Shown: piece after piece, positions 10,768-21,689 of the stretch
Layout: each line of letters starts with the position of its first letter
How positions within the stretch are numbered: the stretch's first letter is position 1
Assembly (NCBI RefSeq): GCF_003255815.1
Contig: NC_037689.1
Location: 19,405,168-19,469,167, forward strand
Origin: Theropithecus gelada
Lineage: Eukaryota > Chordata > Mammalia > Primates > Cercopithecidae
Length of the DNA stretch: 64,000 nucleotides
Reading direction: 5' to 3'
Translations under genes and position numbers: made by a program
Notes under the pieces: model-generated
What the model was told of the DNA's origin: nothing
Databases searched by the model: none
What the model saw: only the letters and a program-made list of their open reading frames with translations

Positions 10768-11640
10768 TTAATTGTCTGTTGCTATGTAACATATTACCCC
10801 CAAAACTTAGCAGCTTAAAACAACAAACATTTATTATTCCTCCCACTGTCTGAGAGTCATGACTCTGGAGTGGCTTAGCTGGGTGGTTCTTGTTCACAAT
10901 CTCTCCTGAAATGCACTCAAAATGTCAGCCAGGGTTGCAGTCATCTGAAGGCTTGACCGGGGCTGGAGGATCCACTTCCAAGGTGGTTCACTCACACAGC
11001 GACTGCAGGAGGCCTCAGAAGATCCTTCTCCAAGCTCATTCATGTGGTTCCTCATCACATGGGTCTCTCCATGGGCTGCTGGTGTCCTCATGACGTGTCA
11101 GCTCTTGACCTGAGAGACAGTGAGCCAGAGAGAGCCCAAGACAAAAGTCATAGCCTTTTTAACCTAATCTCAGAAATGCTATCCTATCACTTCTGTTCTT
11201 TTTTTTTTTTTTTTTGAGATAGAGTCTTGCTCTGTCACTGATGCAGGAGTGCAGTGGCACAATCTCAGCTCATTGCAACCTCTGCCTCCTGGGTTCAAGT
11301 TATTCTCCTGCCTCAGCCTCCCGAGTAGCTGAGATTACAGGTGGCTGCCATCACGCCCTGCTCATTTTTTGTATTTCTGTAGAGATGGGGTCTCCCTATG
11401 TTGCCCCGGCTGGTCTCAAACTCTTGGCCTCAAGTGATCCACCCACCTCAGCCTCCCAAAGTGCTGGGATTACAGGCGTGAGCCACCATACCAGGCCTTA
11501 TTCTATTTGTTAGAAGACAGTTCCTCACTCCAGCCCACACTCAGAGGGAGGGGACCCCACAAGGGTGTGAATACCAGGAGGTAGAGATCATTTGGGGACC
11601 ATCTTAGAGGCTGCCTGCCACAGGGAGCAGGCCCTTTGTC
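10768..11640 (-). repeat. MaLR/ERVL-type LTR, antisense, split by an Alu
   Basis: The order is CAGCTTAAAACAACAAACA, GTCATCTGAAGGCTTGACC, GGAGGATCCACTTCCAAG and AACCTAATCTCAGAAATGC, then after the Alu TATTCTATTTGTTAGAAG and ATCTTAGAGGCTGCCTGCC. This is the reverse complement of the family whose sense copy lies at 18078-18595. The two halves resume cleanly around the Alu at 11199-11497. Confidence 0.7.
11199..11497 (-). repeat. Alu, full length, antisense, inside an LTR
   Basis: A 17-nt T-tract and both monomers. It interrupts the older LTR between the CACTTCTG and TTCTATTTG blocks, which gives the order of insertion. A small local change (CACTGATGCAGGAG) replaces the usual CACCCAGGCTGGAG. Confidence 0.93.
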
Positions 11641-11719
11641 AGCCTCACTGTCCTAGAAGGTTCTTGGGCCTGAGAAGGTTCCCTATCACTACAAGTGAAC
11701 GTGGAGAAAAAAAATCACG

Positions 11720-11900
11720 TGTGGGACTTGGGAGATCTTGGTTCTTGCCCCGACGTTGCCATTTCTAGCCTGTATCTCTCAGAGAAACCTCTCGAAGACT
11801 CAGTTTCCCCATCTGTAATATAGGGACAATAACGCTGACCCCACTTGTGAGGCAGGGCTAGTTGGATGACATGAGCTGCATAATGCTACAAGGTAGAAGG
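11720..11900 (+). repeat. MIR fragment, sense
   Basis: CTCAGTTTCCCCATCTGTAA followed by ATAGGGACAATAACG is the diagnostic MIR core. The 5' side (GGAGATCTTGGTTCTTGCC) is diverged but in register. Confidence 0.75.
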
Positions 11901-12754
11901 AATGACAGTTGGTGACCTCGAGAACATTCCCTTCTGTACCTAACCTGCTGTGCCTGCGGAATTGGAAAACCCGGGACTGAGGACCCAGTGTCTTTCTGCT
12001 TATGTGGGTGACAGTTTCCACTGTGGTGCACTTCCCTGGTCACTCCAGCCTCTAGGGGCTTGAGGACCAGAGTGGCAAAAGCCTGAACAGTCATTAAATA
12101 ACTGACCATTAGCTGGTGCCACTCTGAGGCCCTCAGCCCAACAGTTGACCATCTAACAGTGATCCACAAACCACATCCCTCGAAAGCCAATGCCTGGTCC
12201 TTCTCATCTCCTCAGTCTCCGCGGGTCCCCCTGACTCTGTCCTGTCACCTCTTCAATGGCCAGAATGTGCAAGAAAATCCTTTAATAGTTTGGTACTTTC
12301 CAATGCTCTTTTCATTTCTGGTTCTAAGTATTTTATATTTCCTCTGCTGAGTAACAAATAAATGAAATTTCCTTTTCGTGCGAGGTCTTGTGGGCCAGAG
12401 GTCTTCAGGAGAGGTAGGGAAGGTCCGGCAGCCCCTGTGCAGGACAAGACTGCGGGCCCTGAGTTTGTCTCCTCACTGAGTTGCCAGATGGCACTGGGCA
12501 GTCTTGAGCCCCTTTGGAGGGAGGGCTTTGGGTCTTGGGGACAGTTGCCAGTGACCTTGCTGCAACTCCCATCGTGCTCTGGGGTGTGCTGTCCAGGGCA
12601 ACACTAAAGAAAGCTGGGAGTGACTTGGGAGGCAGAAGAATCTCAGTTCATCCCCAGTTCTGTTGCTTATTAGCTCTGGGGCCAGATGGCAGCTCCCTCT
12701 GGACAGGGCTCTGCCTGCCCTGTTCCCTACTGTATCTCCAGTGCCTGCGATTCT
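11900..12754. other. Unique DNA
   Basis: No repeat, gene or regulatory element I can name. Short frames on both strands are chance. Confidence 0.4.
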
Positions 12755-13255
12755 TCTTAAATTTAATTTTTAATTAAAGCACAATTTACATACATTGAAA
12801 TGCACAGAAGGTGTGCAGTTTGATGAGTTCTGGCAAGTATATGCGTCTGTGTGACTACCACCACCACAATCAAGATCTGGAACATTTCCATCACCTGAAA
12901 ACATTTCCTTGTTCCCTTCCCAGCCTGTCCTCCCTGGTCAGCATAGGCAGCTCCTATTCTGATTTCCCCAGAGGTTAGTTTGATCTCTTCTTGGAGTTCA
13001 TATAAATGGATCATACAGCATGTGCTCTCTTGCGTTTGGCTCCTTTTGCATGACATAATGTCTTAGGAGATTCATTCACATTGTTGTGAGTATCAGTAGC
13101 ACATTCCTTTATATTGCTGAGTAGAATTCCATTGTATGGCTATACCACAATTTGTTTATCCATTCATCAGTGGATGGATATTGGAGTTGACTCCAATTTG
13201 GAGCAATTACAAATATAGTTTCTTCTTTAAAACATTATTTTAATTGTTTCTGTTT

Positions 13256-13689
13256 TTAATAGAGACAAGGTCTTGGGCTGGGCGCGGTGGCTCAAGCCTG
13301 TAATCCCAGCACTTTGGGAGGCCAAGACGGGTGGATTACGAGGTCAGGAGATCGAGACCATCCTGGCTAACATGGTGAAACCCTGTCTCTACTAAAAAAT
13401 ACAAAAAACTAGCCGGGCGAGGTGGCGGGCGCCTGTAGTCCCAGCTACTCGAGAGGCTGAGGCAGCAGAATGGCGTAAACCCGGGAGGCGGAGCTTGCAG
13501 TGAGCTGCGATCCGGCCACTGCACTCCAGCCTGGGCGACAGAGTAAGACTCTGTCTCAAAAAAAAAAAAAAATAGAGACAAGGTCTTGCTATGTTATCCA
13601 GGCTGGTCTCGAACTCTTGGCCTCAAGCCATGACCACGCCTCAGCCTCCCAAAGTGCTGGGAGTACAGGTGTGAACCACTGTGCCTGGC
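13256..13689 (-). repeat. Old antisense Alu monomer split by the young AluY
   Basis: The older piece reads AATAGAGACAAGGTCTTG at 13258-13275 and continues after the AluY with GCTATGTTATCCAGGCTGG to CACTGTGCCTGGCC at 13689. It is a left-arm-only fragment in reverse complement and is the target of the AluY. Confidence 0.85.
13276..13571 (+). mobile_element. Young AluY, Old World monkey type
   Basis: A complete sense Alu with few mutations and a pure A-tail. It is flanked by a perfect 18-bp duplication, AATAGAGACAAGGTCTTG, at 13258-13275 and 13572-13589. The bases CTCAAGCCTG, an extra A in CTAAAAAATAC, ACTAGCCGGGCGAGG, GGCGTAAACC and ATCCGGCCACTGC match what I recall of the cercopithecid AluYRa group and differ from human AluY. 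It carries the usual Pol III A and B box region in the left arm. Inference: inserted after the ape and Old World monkey split. Confidence 0.9.
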
Positions 13690-14059
13690 CTACAAATGTA
13701 GTTTCTATGCACGCGTTCTATGCAAGTGTTTTTATGGACATATGCTCTTATTTTTCTTGGGCAAATACCCAAAAGTAAAATTATTAGGTTGTAGGGTAGT
13801 TATATGTTAAACCTTGTGAGAGACTGCCAGGCCGTTGTTCAAAGTGGCGGTGCCATTTTACACTCCTACCTGGCATTGAAGTCTTAAGTGGAAGAACGGA
13901 GACACCAGAATGCCAAGAGCTGGTCAGGTGTCCCTGGGTCTGCCCTGGCCCCTGCCAAGGCTAAAGCTTTCTTCTCCAGGCTTCCGATCTATTGTGCCAA
14001 CCTCCCGTCATCTTCCAGTCAATTCCCTTTTGCCCAAATTAGTCAGAACCTGTTTCTGT

Positions 14060-14135
14060 TATTTACAATCAAAGAACTGTATGTAACTGATACAGTGCCT
14101 GGCACAGAGTAAGTCCTCAACGAACTGCAGTTGTT
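14060..14135 (+). repeat. MIR/L2-type 3' tail
   Basis: GATACAGTGCCTGGCACAGAG and TAAGTCCTCAACGAAC match the shared 3' tail of MIR and L2. The stretch 13880-14060 before it is unclassified. Confidence 0.55.
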
Positions 14136-14141
14136 CTGGTT

Positions 14142-14164
14142 TGTGTGTGTGTGTGTGTGTGTGT
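14142..14164. repeat. (GT)n microsatellite
   Basis: About 11 GT units, directly abutting the 3' tail of the next antisense Alu where its T-tract would be. It probably replaced that T-tract. Confidence 0.9.
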
Positions 14165-14469
14165 TTTAAGATGGAGTGACACTCTGTCACCCAGGCTGGA
14201 GTTCGGTGGTGTGATCTCGGCTCACTGCAGCCTCTATCTCCCGGATTCAAGCGATTCTCCTGCCTCAGCCTCCCAAGTAGCTGGGATTACAGGTGTGTGT
14301 GCCATCAAGCTTGGCTAATTTTTGTATTTTTAGTAGAGGTGGGGTTTCACCATATTGGCCAGGCTGGTTTCGAACTCCTGACCTCAAATGATCTGCCCGC
14401 CTCAGCCTCCCAAAGTGCTGGGATTACAGGTGTGTGCCACTGCACCTGGCTGAGGCACCACGCCCGGCT
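14164..14469 (-). repeat. Alu, full length, antisense, with extra 3' end copy
   Basis: Both monomers are in reverse complement, ending CACCTGGCTG. The last 18 bases are then repeated in a variant form (AGGCACCACGCCCGGCTG at 14452-14469), as if the element end had been duplicated. Confidence 0.9.
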
Positions 14470-14948
14470 GCTCTTGTATTAGTAGTACTATAGAGTCTAA
14501 AGTGTCCTGAGGGGAGGGAGAGGGGCAGGGCTAGGCTTTGAGATTCTGTATGTGTATAAAGGAGGAAGATGGGTGCAGTTGCAAAAGGGGAAGAACGATG
14601 GGGGAAGTGTTCTAAGATACGTGGATATGCAAATAACATTTGGCCACTCAAGTCTGGGGCAAAGGCGCTTCCCATTTGGTACTTTGGTCTCTTTTAATGC
14701 AAATTAGAGAGCTTCAAGAGATGACTGCTCTTTGGGAAGGAGAGAGAGCTTCTGAGGCTCCCTGGGTACCTGTTTGGCCCTCTTCTCATCCCTCAGCAGG
14801 CAGGAGGGGGCACGATGGCTCAGGCAGGCCCCACTCCCTAATGCGGTCAGTTTGAGACTTGCCTTAGTGGTGCCTGCTGGAATGTGTGGAAGCACCTGGT
14901 GCTTTTGATTTGTGGAATGAGGAAAAGCCCCCACAACTTTTGGACTTC
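14470..14948. other. Unique DNA
   Basis: No repeat or gene recognised. A purine-rich run near 14505-14530 is the only compositional feature. Confidence 0.4.
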
Positions 14949-15253
14949 TTTATTTATTTGTTTATTTTTTGAGAGAGAGTCTCGCTCTGTCTCCCAGGCT
15001 GAAGTTCAGTGGCACGATCTCAGCTCACTGCAACCTCCACCTCCTGGGTCCAAGTGATTTTCCTGCCTTAGCCTCCCAAGTAGCTGGGACAATAGGCACG
15101 CACCACCACACCTGGCTAATTTTTGTATTTTTTGGTAGAGAAGGGGTTTTACTGTGTTGCCCAGGCTGGTCTCGAACTCCTGGCTTCAAGTGATCTGCCC
15201 GCTTCAGCCTCCCAAAGTGCGGGGATTACAAGTTTGAGCCACTGTGCCTGGTC
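14949..15253 (-). repeat. Alu, full length, antisense
   Basis: The tail has become TTTATTTATTTGTTTATTTT. Both monomers are present. GGACTTCTTT occurs on both sides (about 14942 and 15254) as a target-site duplication. Confidence 0.93.
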
Positions 15254-16021
15254 GGACTTCTTTTTACTTTTGTACCAATGTGGCCAACATGGACTCTAAT
15301 CCACTAGAGGGAAAGCCTACTGTCACCAAAACTTTTTTTTTTTTTTTTTTTTGGCATGCATTTTTAAAAGAAAATGAAGGAAAACAGGGTTTCTTGAGGT
15401 TCATTTCAGTCCTTTTGGAAAAGTCGGAAGGAAAGTACTGGGAAAGAGAGGAAATTGCTTATGGACATGTGGGCCCTGGAGTGGGAGTCCAGGGATGGGG
15501 TGCTATTCTGGGCTCTGCCACTCAGCCCCTGTGTGACAGATGGAGAGGCCCTCCCCTGTCTGGGTCTCAGTTTTCTCCTCTATGAAATGGGGAGCTGACC
15601 AGCAGCATCTCTGGGAACTGACATTCTCTGTGTCTATGTTTGCTGCATTGTGGTCACATTGGCTATCTTTGTGCAGGCTGAACGGTATGGAAAGGGCTTG
15701 CTAGGATGGTGGATGCTAGCCTGAGTCCCTTGTGCATTTGAGGGGAACTAGTTGTTCTGAACACAGGGACTACATTCAGCAGAATTTGGGCAGGGCCAGA
15801 TCTCCGTCAGTTCTGTTATTAGTATCATTACTACCTGCATGTTGACCCACCGAGGCTGTCTTAGAGCAAGTCTGTGGTATAACTCCCTTCCCTGGCAGAC
15901 CTCAATATCTCTCAGCTTGAGTTGCTATGGTTGACCCAGCACTGAGTCTTGCTCTGCACGGTGGTCAAGCAGTTGGCTGGGGTTTGGTCTGTGGGCTGCT
16001 GGCTCCTGCATTTCAGCCACA
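15254..16021. other. Unique DNA with a MIR trace
   Basis: It holds a 22-nt poly-T at 15331-15352 with no retroelement body next to it, and a sense MIR at 15470-15605 (GGGCTCTGCCACTCAGCCCC, then CTCAGTTTTCTCCTCTATG). The rest is unclassified. Confidence 0.5.
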
Positions 16022-17050
16022 TCTTTTTTTTTTCTAAGTTTAGGTGTAACTTACATACAGTGAAATATACCAATCTTAGGTGCTATGGTTTGAGGGGTTT
16101 TCTTGTGTAATCCATCCTCCTATCAAGATATGGCTCATTTCCATCATTCCAGAACATTCTTTCATGCTCCTTCTCTTTTCTGATTTCTATTACCATAGCT
16201 TAATGTTGCCTGTTCTTGAATTTCATATAAATGCAAGCACACGGCATGCAGTCTTTTGTGCTCAGCTTTTTTTTCACACGGCATATTGCGTTTAAGATCA
16301 TCCAAGTTGTGTCTATCATTAGTTTGCTCCTTTTTACTGCGGAGTAGTTTTCTATTGTATAGATGTACCCCAGTTTGTATATTCATTAACCTATAGATGG
16401 ATGTTTGCATTGTTTCCAGTTTTTGGCTGCTGTGAATAATGCTGCTATGAACACTCATGTTCAAATTTTTTTTTTTTTTTTTTTTTTTTTGAGACGGAGT
16501 TTCACTCTTGTTGCCCAGGCTGGAATGCAGTGGCACAATCTCGGCTTACTGCAACTTCTGCTTCCCTGGTTCAAGATTCTTGTGTCTCCGTCTCCCGAGT
16601 AGCTGGGATCACAGGCGTGCGCCACCACGCCCAGCTAATTTTGTATTTTTAGTAGAGATGGAGTTTCACCATGTTGGCCAGGCTGGTCTCAAACTCCTGA
16701 CCTCAGGTGATCTGCCCACCTCGGCCTCCCAAAGTGCTGGTACAGGCGTGAGCCACCACGCCTGGTATCACGTTCAGATCTTTTTGTGAACAAATGCTTT
16801 CCTCTCTCTTGCAGGAGTGGGATAGGTGGGTCTTATGGTAAGTGCATGTATAACTTTGTAAGAAACTGTCAAACTGTTCTCCAAAGTGGCTGGACTATTT
16901 TACATACCTCCAGCAACAGACGACAGTTCCACTCGCTTGTCACTCCCGTTAATACTTGGCATTGTTGTTCTTTTTTATTTTAGTCATTCTAGTCAATGTA
17001 AAGTGGTATCTCATTGTGGTTTTAACCTTGGACCTATCTTTAGTCCTAGG
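16022..17050 (-). repeat. Old L1 3' region, antisense, split by an Alu
   Basis: GGTGTAACTTACATACAGTG, TTGAATTTCATATAAATGC, TTTTCTATTGTATAGATG, then after the Alu GTCAAACTGTTCTCCAAAGT and TAAAGTGGTATCTCATTGTG follow the reverse-complemented L1 3' end. It is the same general piece as at 12755-13880, from a different insertion. Confidence 0.8.
16466..16765 (-). repeat. Alu, antisense, inside L1
   Basis: A 25-nt T-tract and both monomers, with small deletions. The target duplication is CATGTTCAAAT before and CACGTTCAGAT after, two mismatches, so the insertion is of middle age. Confidence 0.93.
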
Positions 17051-17640
17051 AAAAGTATTGTTAATTTGAACAGTGTTGAGAATGGCTCCATGCCTGTGTA
17101 CTTGTAACCTGGCATTTGAAATGTCAGCAGAGAAAAGCTGATCTGGAATTCCAATGAACACTATTGGTTGATTCTTGAAAACACCAATGGGGGTCCTGCC
17201 GTATAACCTGTGACACCAATTCCTTTCAGTTTCTTCCTCATCAGCCCTTGTTTTGCATGAAGTCGCTGAAGGAGAGTGAGGTCCACAATCTGCCTGAAAC
17301 CAGGACAACTCTTCCCCGGGTGGCACGTCTTACCAGGTAGGTATTAGATTAAGTGGTCCATGCCCCATTGAGGAAATGTGCTGGGCCAGTCCCCTGCCCT
17401 CTCAGAGGGACTTCACCGAAAGGGTCTAAGTGAACACTGTTCATACGCAGGAACAGGCTGAGGTCCTGGTCAGAGGTGCAGAGGTTCTTTGTGTGACGTC
17501 CATAATTGACTTCACAGGCATCTGTAAACCCTCTGAAGTTGCATGCACACCTTTGCATGCACATGATTTTTTTCTTTCTTTCTTTCTTTTTTTTTTTTTT
17601 CTGTGAAGGAGTTCATTGCCTTTATTGGGTTATCAAAAAC
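17050..17640. other. Unique DNA ending in a CTTT/T-rich run
   Basis: No gene recognised. A (CTTT)n and poly-T run lies at 17567-17600. It could be the tail of an antisense retrocopy, but no body is identifiable. Confidence 0.4.
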
Positions 17641-18078
17641 AGAGATTGCTAATTATCCCCAAACCTCCATTTTCCCCCCTTTCTTCTCAGTAATAGAACC
17701 TCTGAATTCTTTCTGGACACATAACCCATGTGAAATAAAGACTAAAAGTTTTAGCCTTCTTTGCAGGCTGGAAGTAACCTTGTGATGAACTGCTGGCTAA
17801 GGGAATATGAATAGACATGGTACGTGCAAGTTCCGGGAAGTTTTTGTAAAAAGAAAGAGATCTTTTTTCTTCCTACTGGCTGGAGTGCAGATGTGATGGC
17901 TGGAGCTTGAGTAGCCATCTTAGACCATGAAGTGGCAAAGAGGTAAGAGGGAGGAAGTCTGGATCTCACATGAAGATGGAATCATCTTATCAACTTTGTA
18001 CTGTTTCCATAGACTATATCTGTGTGAGAGGAACATACATTTTTCTCTTGTTTAAGCTGCTACTATCTTGGGTTGTTT
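17640..18078 (+). repeat. LTR fragment, sense (ERVL/MaLR-like)
   Basis: GTGATGGCTGGAGCTTGAG, TAGCCATCTTAGACCATGA and the end block TTCTCTTGTTTAAGCTGCTA, then CTTGGGTTGTTT match a mammalian-wide LTR with its AATAAA/TTTAAGCC-type 3' end. It stops abruptly where the next LTR begins. Confidence 0.6.
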
Positions 18079-18595
18079 GGTAGGCAGCCTCTAAGATAGA
18101 TCTCAATGATTCTCCCTCCTGGTATATATACCCTTGTATAGGCCCCTCCCACATTGTGCCAGGGTTGGCTTGTATGACCAGTAACAAGCATATATCAGAA
18201 GTGATGGTGTGTCACTTCTGAGGTTAGGTTATACAAAGACTGCTGCTTCTGTCTTGGGTTTGCTTTCTCTCTCTCACGGATCACTGGTTCCAGGGAAGTT
18301 ATGTCATGAGCAGCACTATGAAGAGGTGCATATAGCAAGGAACTGACGCCTCCTGCCAACAGCCACATCAGTGAACTTGGAAGTGGATCCTTTAGCCCTG
18401 GTGGAGTCTTCAGAGACGGCAGCCCCAGACAATGCCTTGATTGCAGCCTTGTGTGAATAACTTGGAGCCAGAACCACCAGCTAAGCTGATCCCACATTCC
18501 TGCCCCTCAGAAACTGTGTGAGATGATCAAAGTAGGCTGTGGAAGTTGTGGAGTTTTGGAGCAATTTTCTACCTAGAAATGTACCAAGTTAAGTA
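18078..18595 (+). repeat. MaLR/ERVL-type LTR, sense
   Basis: GCAGCCTCTAAGATAGATC, AGAAGTGATGGTGTGTCACT, TCTGTCTTGGGTTTGC, TGGAAGTGGATCCTTTAGCC and CCAGAACCACCAGCTAAGC run in order. It is the sense counterpart of the copy at 10768-11640, which supports the family grouping from within the window. Confidence 0.7.
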
Positions 18596-18604
18596 AGATC
18601 TAGG

Positions 18605-18780
18605 CGGCTCTATTCCTGGGTTCCAGCCCCAAACCTCCAGACATGTGCTCCTTGGCGCTGGTCAGACCACATCACCAACTTGAACCTCAGTGTCCTCATC
18701 TGTAAAGTGAGACAGTTGCTCTCCCTACTGCTGGGCTTTTTCCAGCTTAAAGAGTCTCAAATTGTGGAGATAGGGAAGGC
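18605..18780 (+). repeat. MIR fragment, sense
   Basis: CTCAGTGTCCTCATCTGTAA then AGTGAGACAGTTGC is the MIR core. The stretch from here to 19120 is otherwise unclassified, with a purine-rich run at 18955-19000. Confidence 0.65.
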
Positions 18781-19123
18781 AGCAGAGAGGTAGGAGGGGC
18801 AGACACCCAGAGTGCTTTTCTGTGGCAGGTGTAAAACTATTTGGATACTTTGATGAGCTTTGTTGGGTTTTCTCTGGTCTGGGAAGGTTCACGAGGCTTA
18901 GTGAGGATTGAATTGCTCTGCCTAATTAGAAAGACTTTTCCAGAGGGTGGCCTGCAAGTGGGGAAGGAAAGGGGCAGGGAGAGAAGGGGGACCAAAGGAG
19001 AAAACCCCATGAACATGGTCGTGAACTGGGGTCAGTAAGAAATTCCCCAATACCAGGATCTGCTGAGGAATTTTTAAAATAATGACGTGTCATGTCAATT
19101 TTTACTTATTATGTGCTGTAATC

Positions 19124-19422
19124 TTTTTTTTTTTTTTTTTAAGACAGTCTCACTCTGTCACCCACGTCGGAGTGCAGTGGCATGATCTCGGCTCACTGCA
19201 ACCTCCACCTCCTGGGTTCAAGCAATTCTGGTTCCTCAGCCTCCCTGGTAGCTGGGATTACAGGCATGTACTACCACACCCAGTTAATCTTTTTGTATTT
19301 TTAGTAGAGACGGGGTTTCACCATGTTGGCCAGGCTGGTCTCGAACTCCTGACCTCATGTGATCTGCCTGTCTCAGCCTCCCAAAGTCCTGGGATTACAG
19401 GCGTGAGCCACTGCACCTGCCC
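19124..19422 (-). repeat. Alu, full length, antisense
   Basis: A 17-nt T-tract and both monomers, AluS-like. TGTAAT occurs at both edges. A degenerate (CA)n run follows at 19448-19482. Confidence 0.93.
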
Positions 19423-19524
19423 TGTAATTGATTTCCGTTATTGTAAACTCACGCACACATACACATACACACGTGCATGCACACTACCGTGCCTTGTTAT
19501 CCTGGAGGCATAGGATAGGGTAGA

Positions 19525-19545
19525 ATTATTATTATTATTATTATT
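19525..19545. repeat. (TTA)n microsatellite in an Alu tail
   Basis: Seven ATT units continue into the T-tract of the next antisense Alu. It is a common fate of Alu A-tails. Confidence 0.88.
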
Positions 19546-19824
19546 TTTTGAGATGGAGTCTCGCTCTGTTGACCAGGCTGGAGTGCAGTGGTGCGAGCTT
19601 GGCTCAATGCAAACTCTGCCTCCCGGGTTCAAAGGATTCTCCTGCCTCAGCCTCCCAAGTAGTTGGGATTATAGGCATGTGCCACCACACCCAGATAATT
19701 TTTGTATTTTTAGTAGAGACAAGGTTTTGCCATGTTGGCCAGGTCTCGAACTCCTGACCTCAATCGGCCGTCCTCAGCTTCCCAAAGTGCTGGGATTACA
19801 GGCATGAGCCACTGTGCCTGGCCA
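19546..19824 (-). repeat. Alu, antisense
   Basis: Both monomers, with a small deletion after CATGTTGGCCAGG. The target duplication ATAGGGTAGA is at 19516-19525 and about 19828-19837. Confidence 0.92.
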
Positions 19825-19835
19825 ACATAGGGTAG

Positions 19836-19985
19836 ATTTTAACGGCAGAGAAATTGCATCCGACAGGCCTGGCTTTGAATCTAGGCTCTGCTGCCTCTTG
19901 CCATCTGGGTGACGTTGAATCTATCATTTCCCCTCTCTAAGCCTCAGTTTGACCTTATACAATGACGCTAAAATAAAGCAATCTC
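19836..19985 (+). repeat. MIR fragment, sense
   Basis: CAGGCCTGGCTTTGAATCTA, GGCTCTGCTGCCTCTTGCC and TCTAAGCCTCAGTTTGACC follow the MIR consensus. Confidence 0.7.
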
Positions 19986-21164
19986 TGTTGAAGTTGCTGA
20001 GGGGAGGAAATCAGATTCCACTGTCGTGGTCCTCCACCAGATTGAGCTCCTTGTCAGAGCTCAGGGGCTGCAGGCCTCTGTTTGAAAGTGCTGGTGGTTT
20101 GCGTTCCTTTGTTTCTTCTCACTGCAGGCCAATCGCGCTTCTGAAAAGGGTAAACAAAAACCTCCTCTTCCTGCTGGGTGTCCACCTTCCCGTCTCTCCC
20201 CCAGCCATAAGGAAAGATTGCACTGTGTAACACCATCCCTGAGGGGCCTGGGAGCCCAGGCCACCCTGGGAGGGTGGCTTCTGGTGAAAACACAAGGCCC
20301 AGGCTGGTGGCTTAGGGGCTGAGGCCTGTCCCTCAGAGGCAGAGCTCTCAGCAAGGCTGCCACGTTCTTGATGCTCTGTTTGTTTTACTAGGTGCAGAAA
20401 ATCCCAACCAAGCCACCCAACCCCAGTGAGTAACAGTGACCAGGACTTGGCCTGGGCAGGGGTGGGGTGGGTCAGCTGGGCTTGGAGTGACCACAGCTGC
20501 CTCACTCTGGAGAGGCACCACTACCTGGAAAGACAACAATAACGCTCTTTACCACCCTGCCGGTCATCCCTGCCTCCTGGCACTCAAGTTGTCTATGGGC
20601 ATTACCTCTTGGAGGCCATCACTTACCCTTTGGATCAAGCAGCACCATTCCAGGTGGAGTGAGGAGAAACAGAGGCAGCCAATGCAACAGAAGTTGCCAA
20701 GAAGGGAGGACCCAGAGAGAAGCTGCCATATGCCTGTGAGCCAAACATCTGTCACCTCAGCCAATGCCTAGATGCTGTAAATGCTGAACCTAGGATGTTG
20801 CTTCTTTGATCTGCTCCTTCAGTGTCTCTCCAAAAGGGTCTTAGGATCTTGACCTCGGCCCAGCTGAGGCTGACTCCGGACCCTGGGATGGTGGTGTGTT
20901 GAGGGCAGGCAGGCACTGGTTGGCTGTCCACTCTGGGCTGCCACACACCTTGCTGGCACCTGCCTGGTGCTCCAAGGGGCCTGGCCCAAGCCTCACCTTT
21001 GCAGGACAGGACCTCGATTCCCTGTTCCACTCCCACTCCCATTCTGTGAACTTTTATCACATTAATCAAACTCTCAAAGCAGCTAAGTAATAGACTTCAC
21101 CACATTCACTTGAGAGTAATAGAGTCCAAAATGCCAATGTTTTAATTACCTGCAGGAGCTCTGT
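19986..21164. other. Unique DNA, GC-moderate
   Basis: About 1.2 kb without recognisable repeats. Several overlapping frames of 90-130 codons exist on both strands, but none has a domain I know and none is favoured over the others, so I call no gene. Confidence 0.4.
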
Positions 21165-21565
21165 ATTAGTCTGCTTTGGCTGCCATAAGAAAATACCACT
21201 TACTGGGGGGCTTAAGCAACAGAAATTTTATTTTCTCACAGTTCTGGAGACTAGAAGTCCAAGATCAAAGTCTCTGCAGGGTTGGTTTCTTCGGAGGCCT
21301 CTTTCCTTGGCTTGTAGATGATTGCCTTCCCACTGTGTACTGACACACTCCTTCCTTTGTGCACACACACCTTCGTGTCTCTCTGTGTCTAAGTTCCCTC
21401 TTCTTATAAGGACAACAGTCAGATTGGATTAAGCCCACCCTAATAGCTTTATTTTAACTCGATTACCTCTGTAAAGGCCCTATCTCCAAATAAGGTCACA
21501 TTCTGAGGTCCTGGGTGTTGAGACTTTAACATATGAATTTGAGGGGAACAGTTCAGCCCATAAGT
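21165..21565 (-). repeat. MaLR/ERVL-type LTR, antisense
   Basis: GTATTAGTCTGCTTTGGCTG, TCACAGTTCTGGAGACTAGA, CTTCTTATAAGGACAACAG, CCAAATAAGGTCACATTCTG and the end AACATATGAATTTG are the reverse complement of an MLT-type LTR. It is nearly full length for that family. Confidence 0.8.
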
Positions 21566-21689
21566 TCAGTCTGGAGTGAGTAATGGATTGACCCTGGGCA
21601 CAGAACTTCCTAATGGGCAGACAGACCTACCCAAGAACCTGGGCCCTGGGTCCAAAGATTGCTTGGCTCTGGCCATTTAAAGAGGGACC

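Larger units (their letters stand above)
12755..13880 (-). repeat. Old L1 3' region, antisense, interrupted
   Basis: The reverse-complemented L1 3' end is readable: TTAAAGCACAATTTACATAC, GAATTCCATTGTATGGCTAT, CACAATTTGTTTATCCATTC, then after the interruption CAAATACCCAAAAGTAAAAT and CAAAGTGGCGGTGCCATTTT. An old antisense Alu fragment and a young sense AluY sit inside (13256-13689). Confidence 0.8.

Noticed and set aside
15331..15352. 22-nt poly-T as a retroposon tail
   Set aside because: No SINE, LINE or pseudogene body could be recognised on either side.
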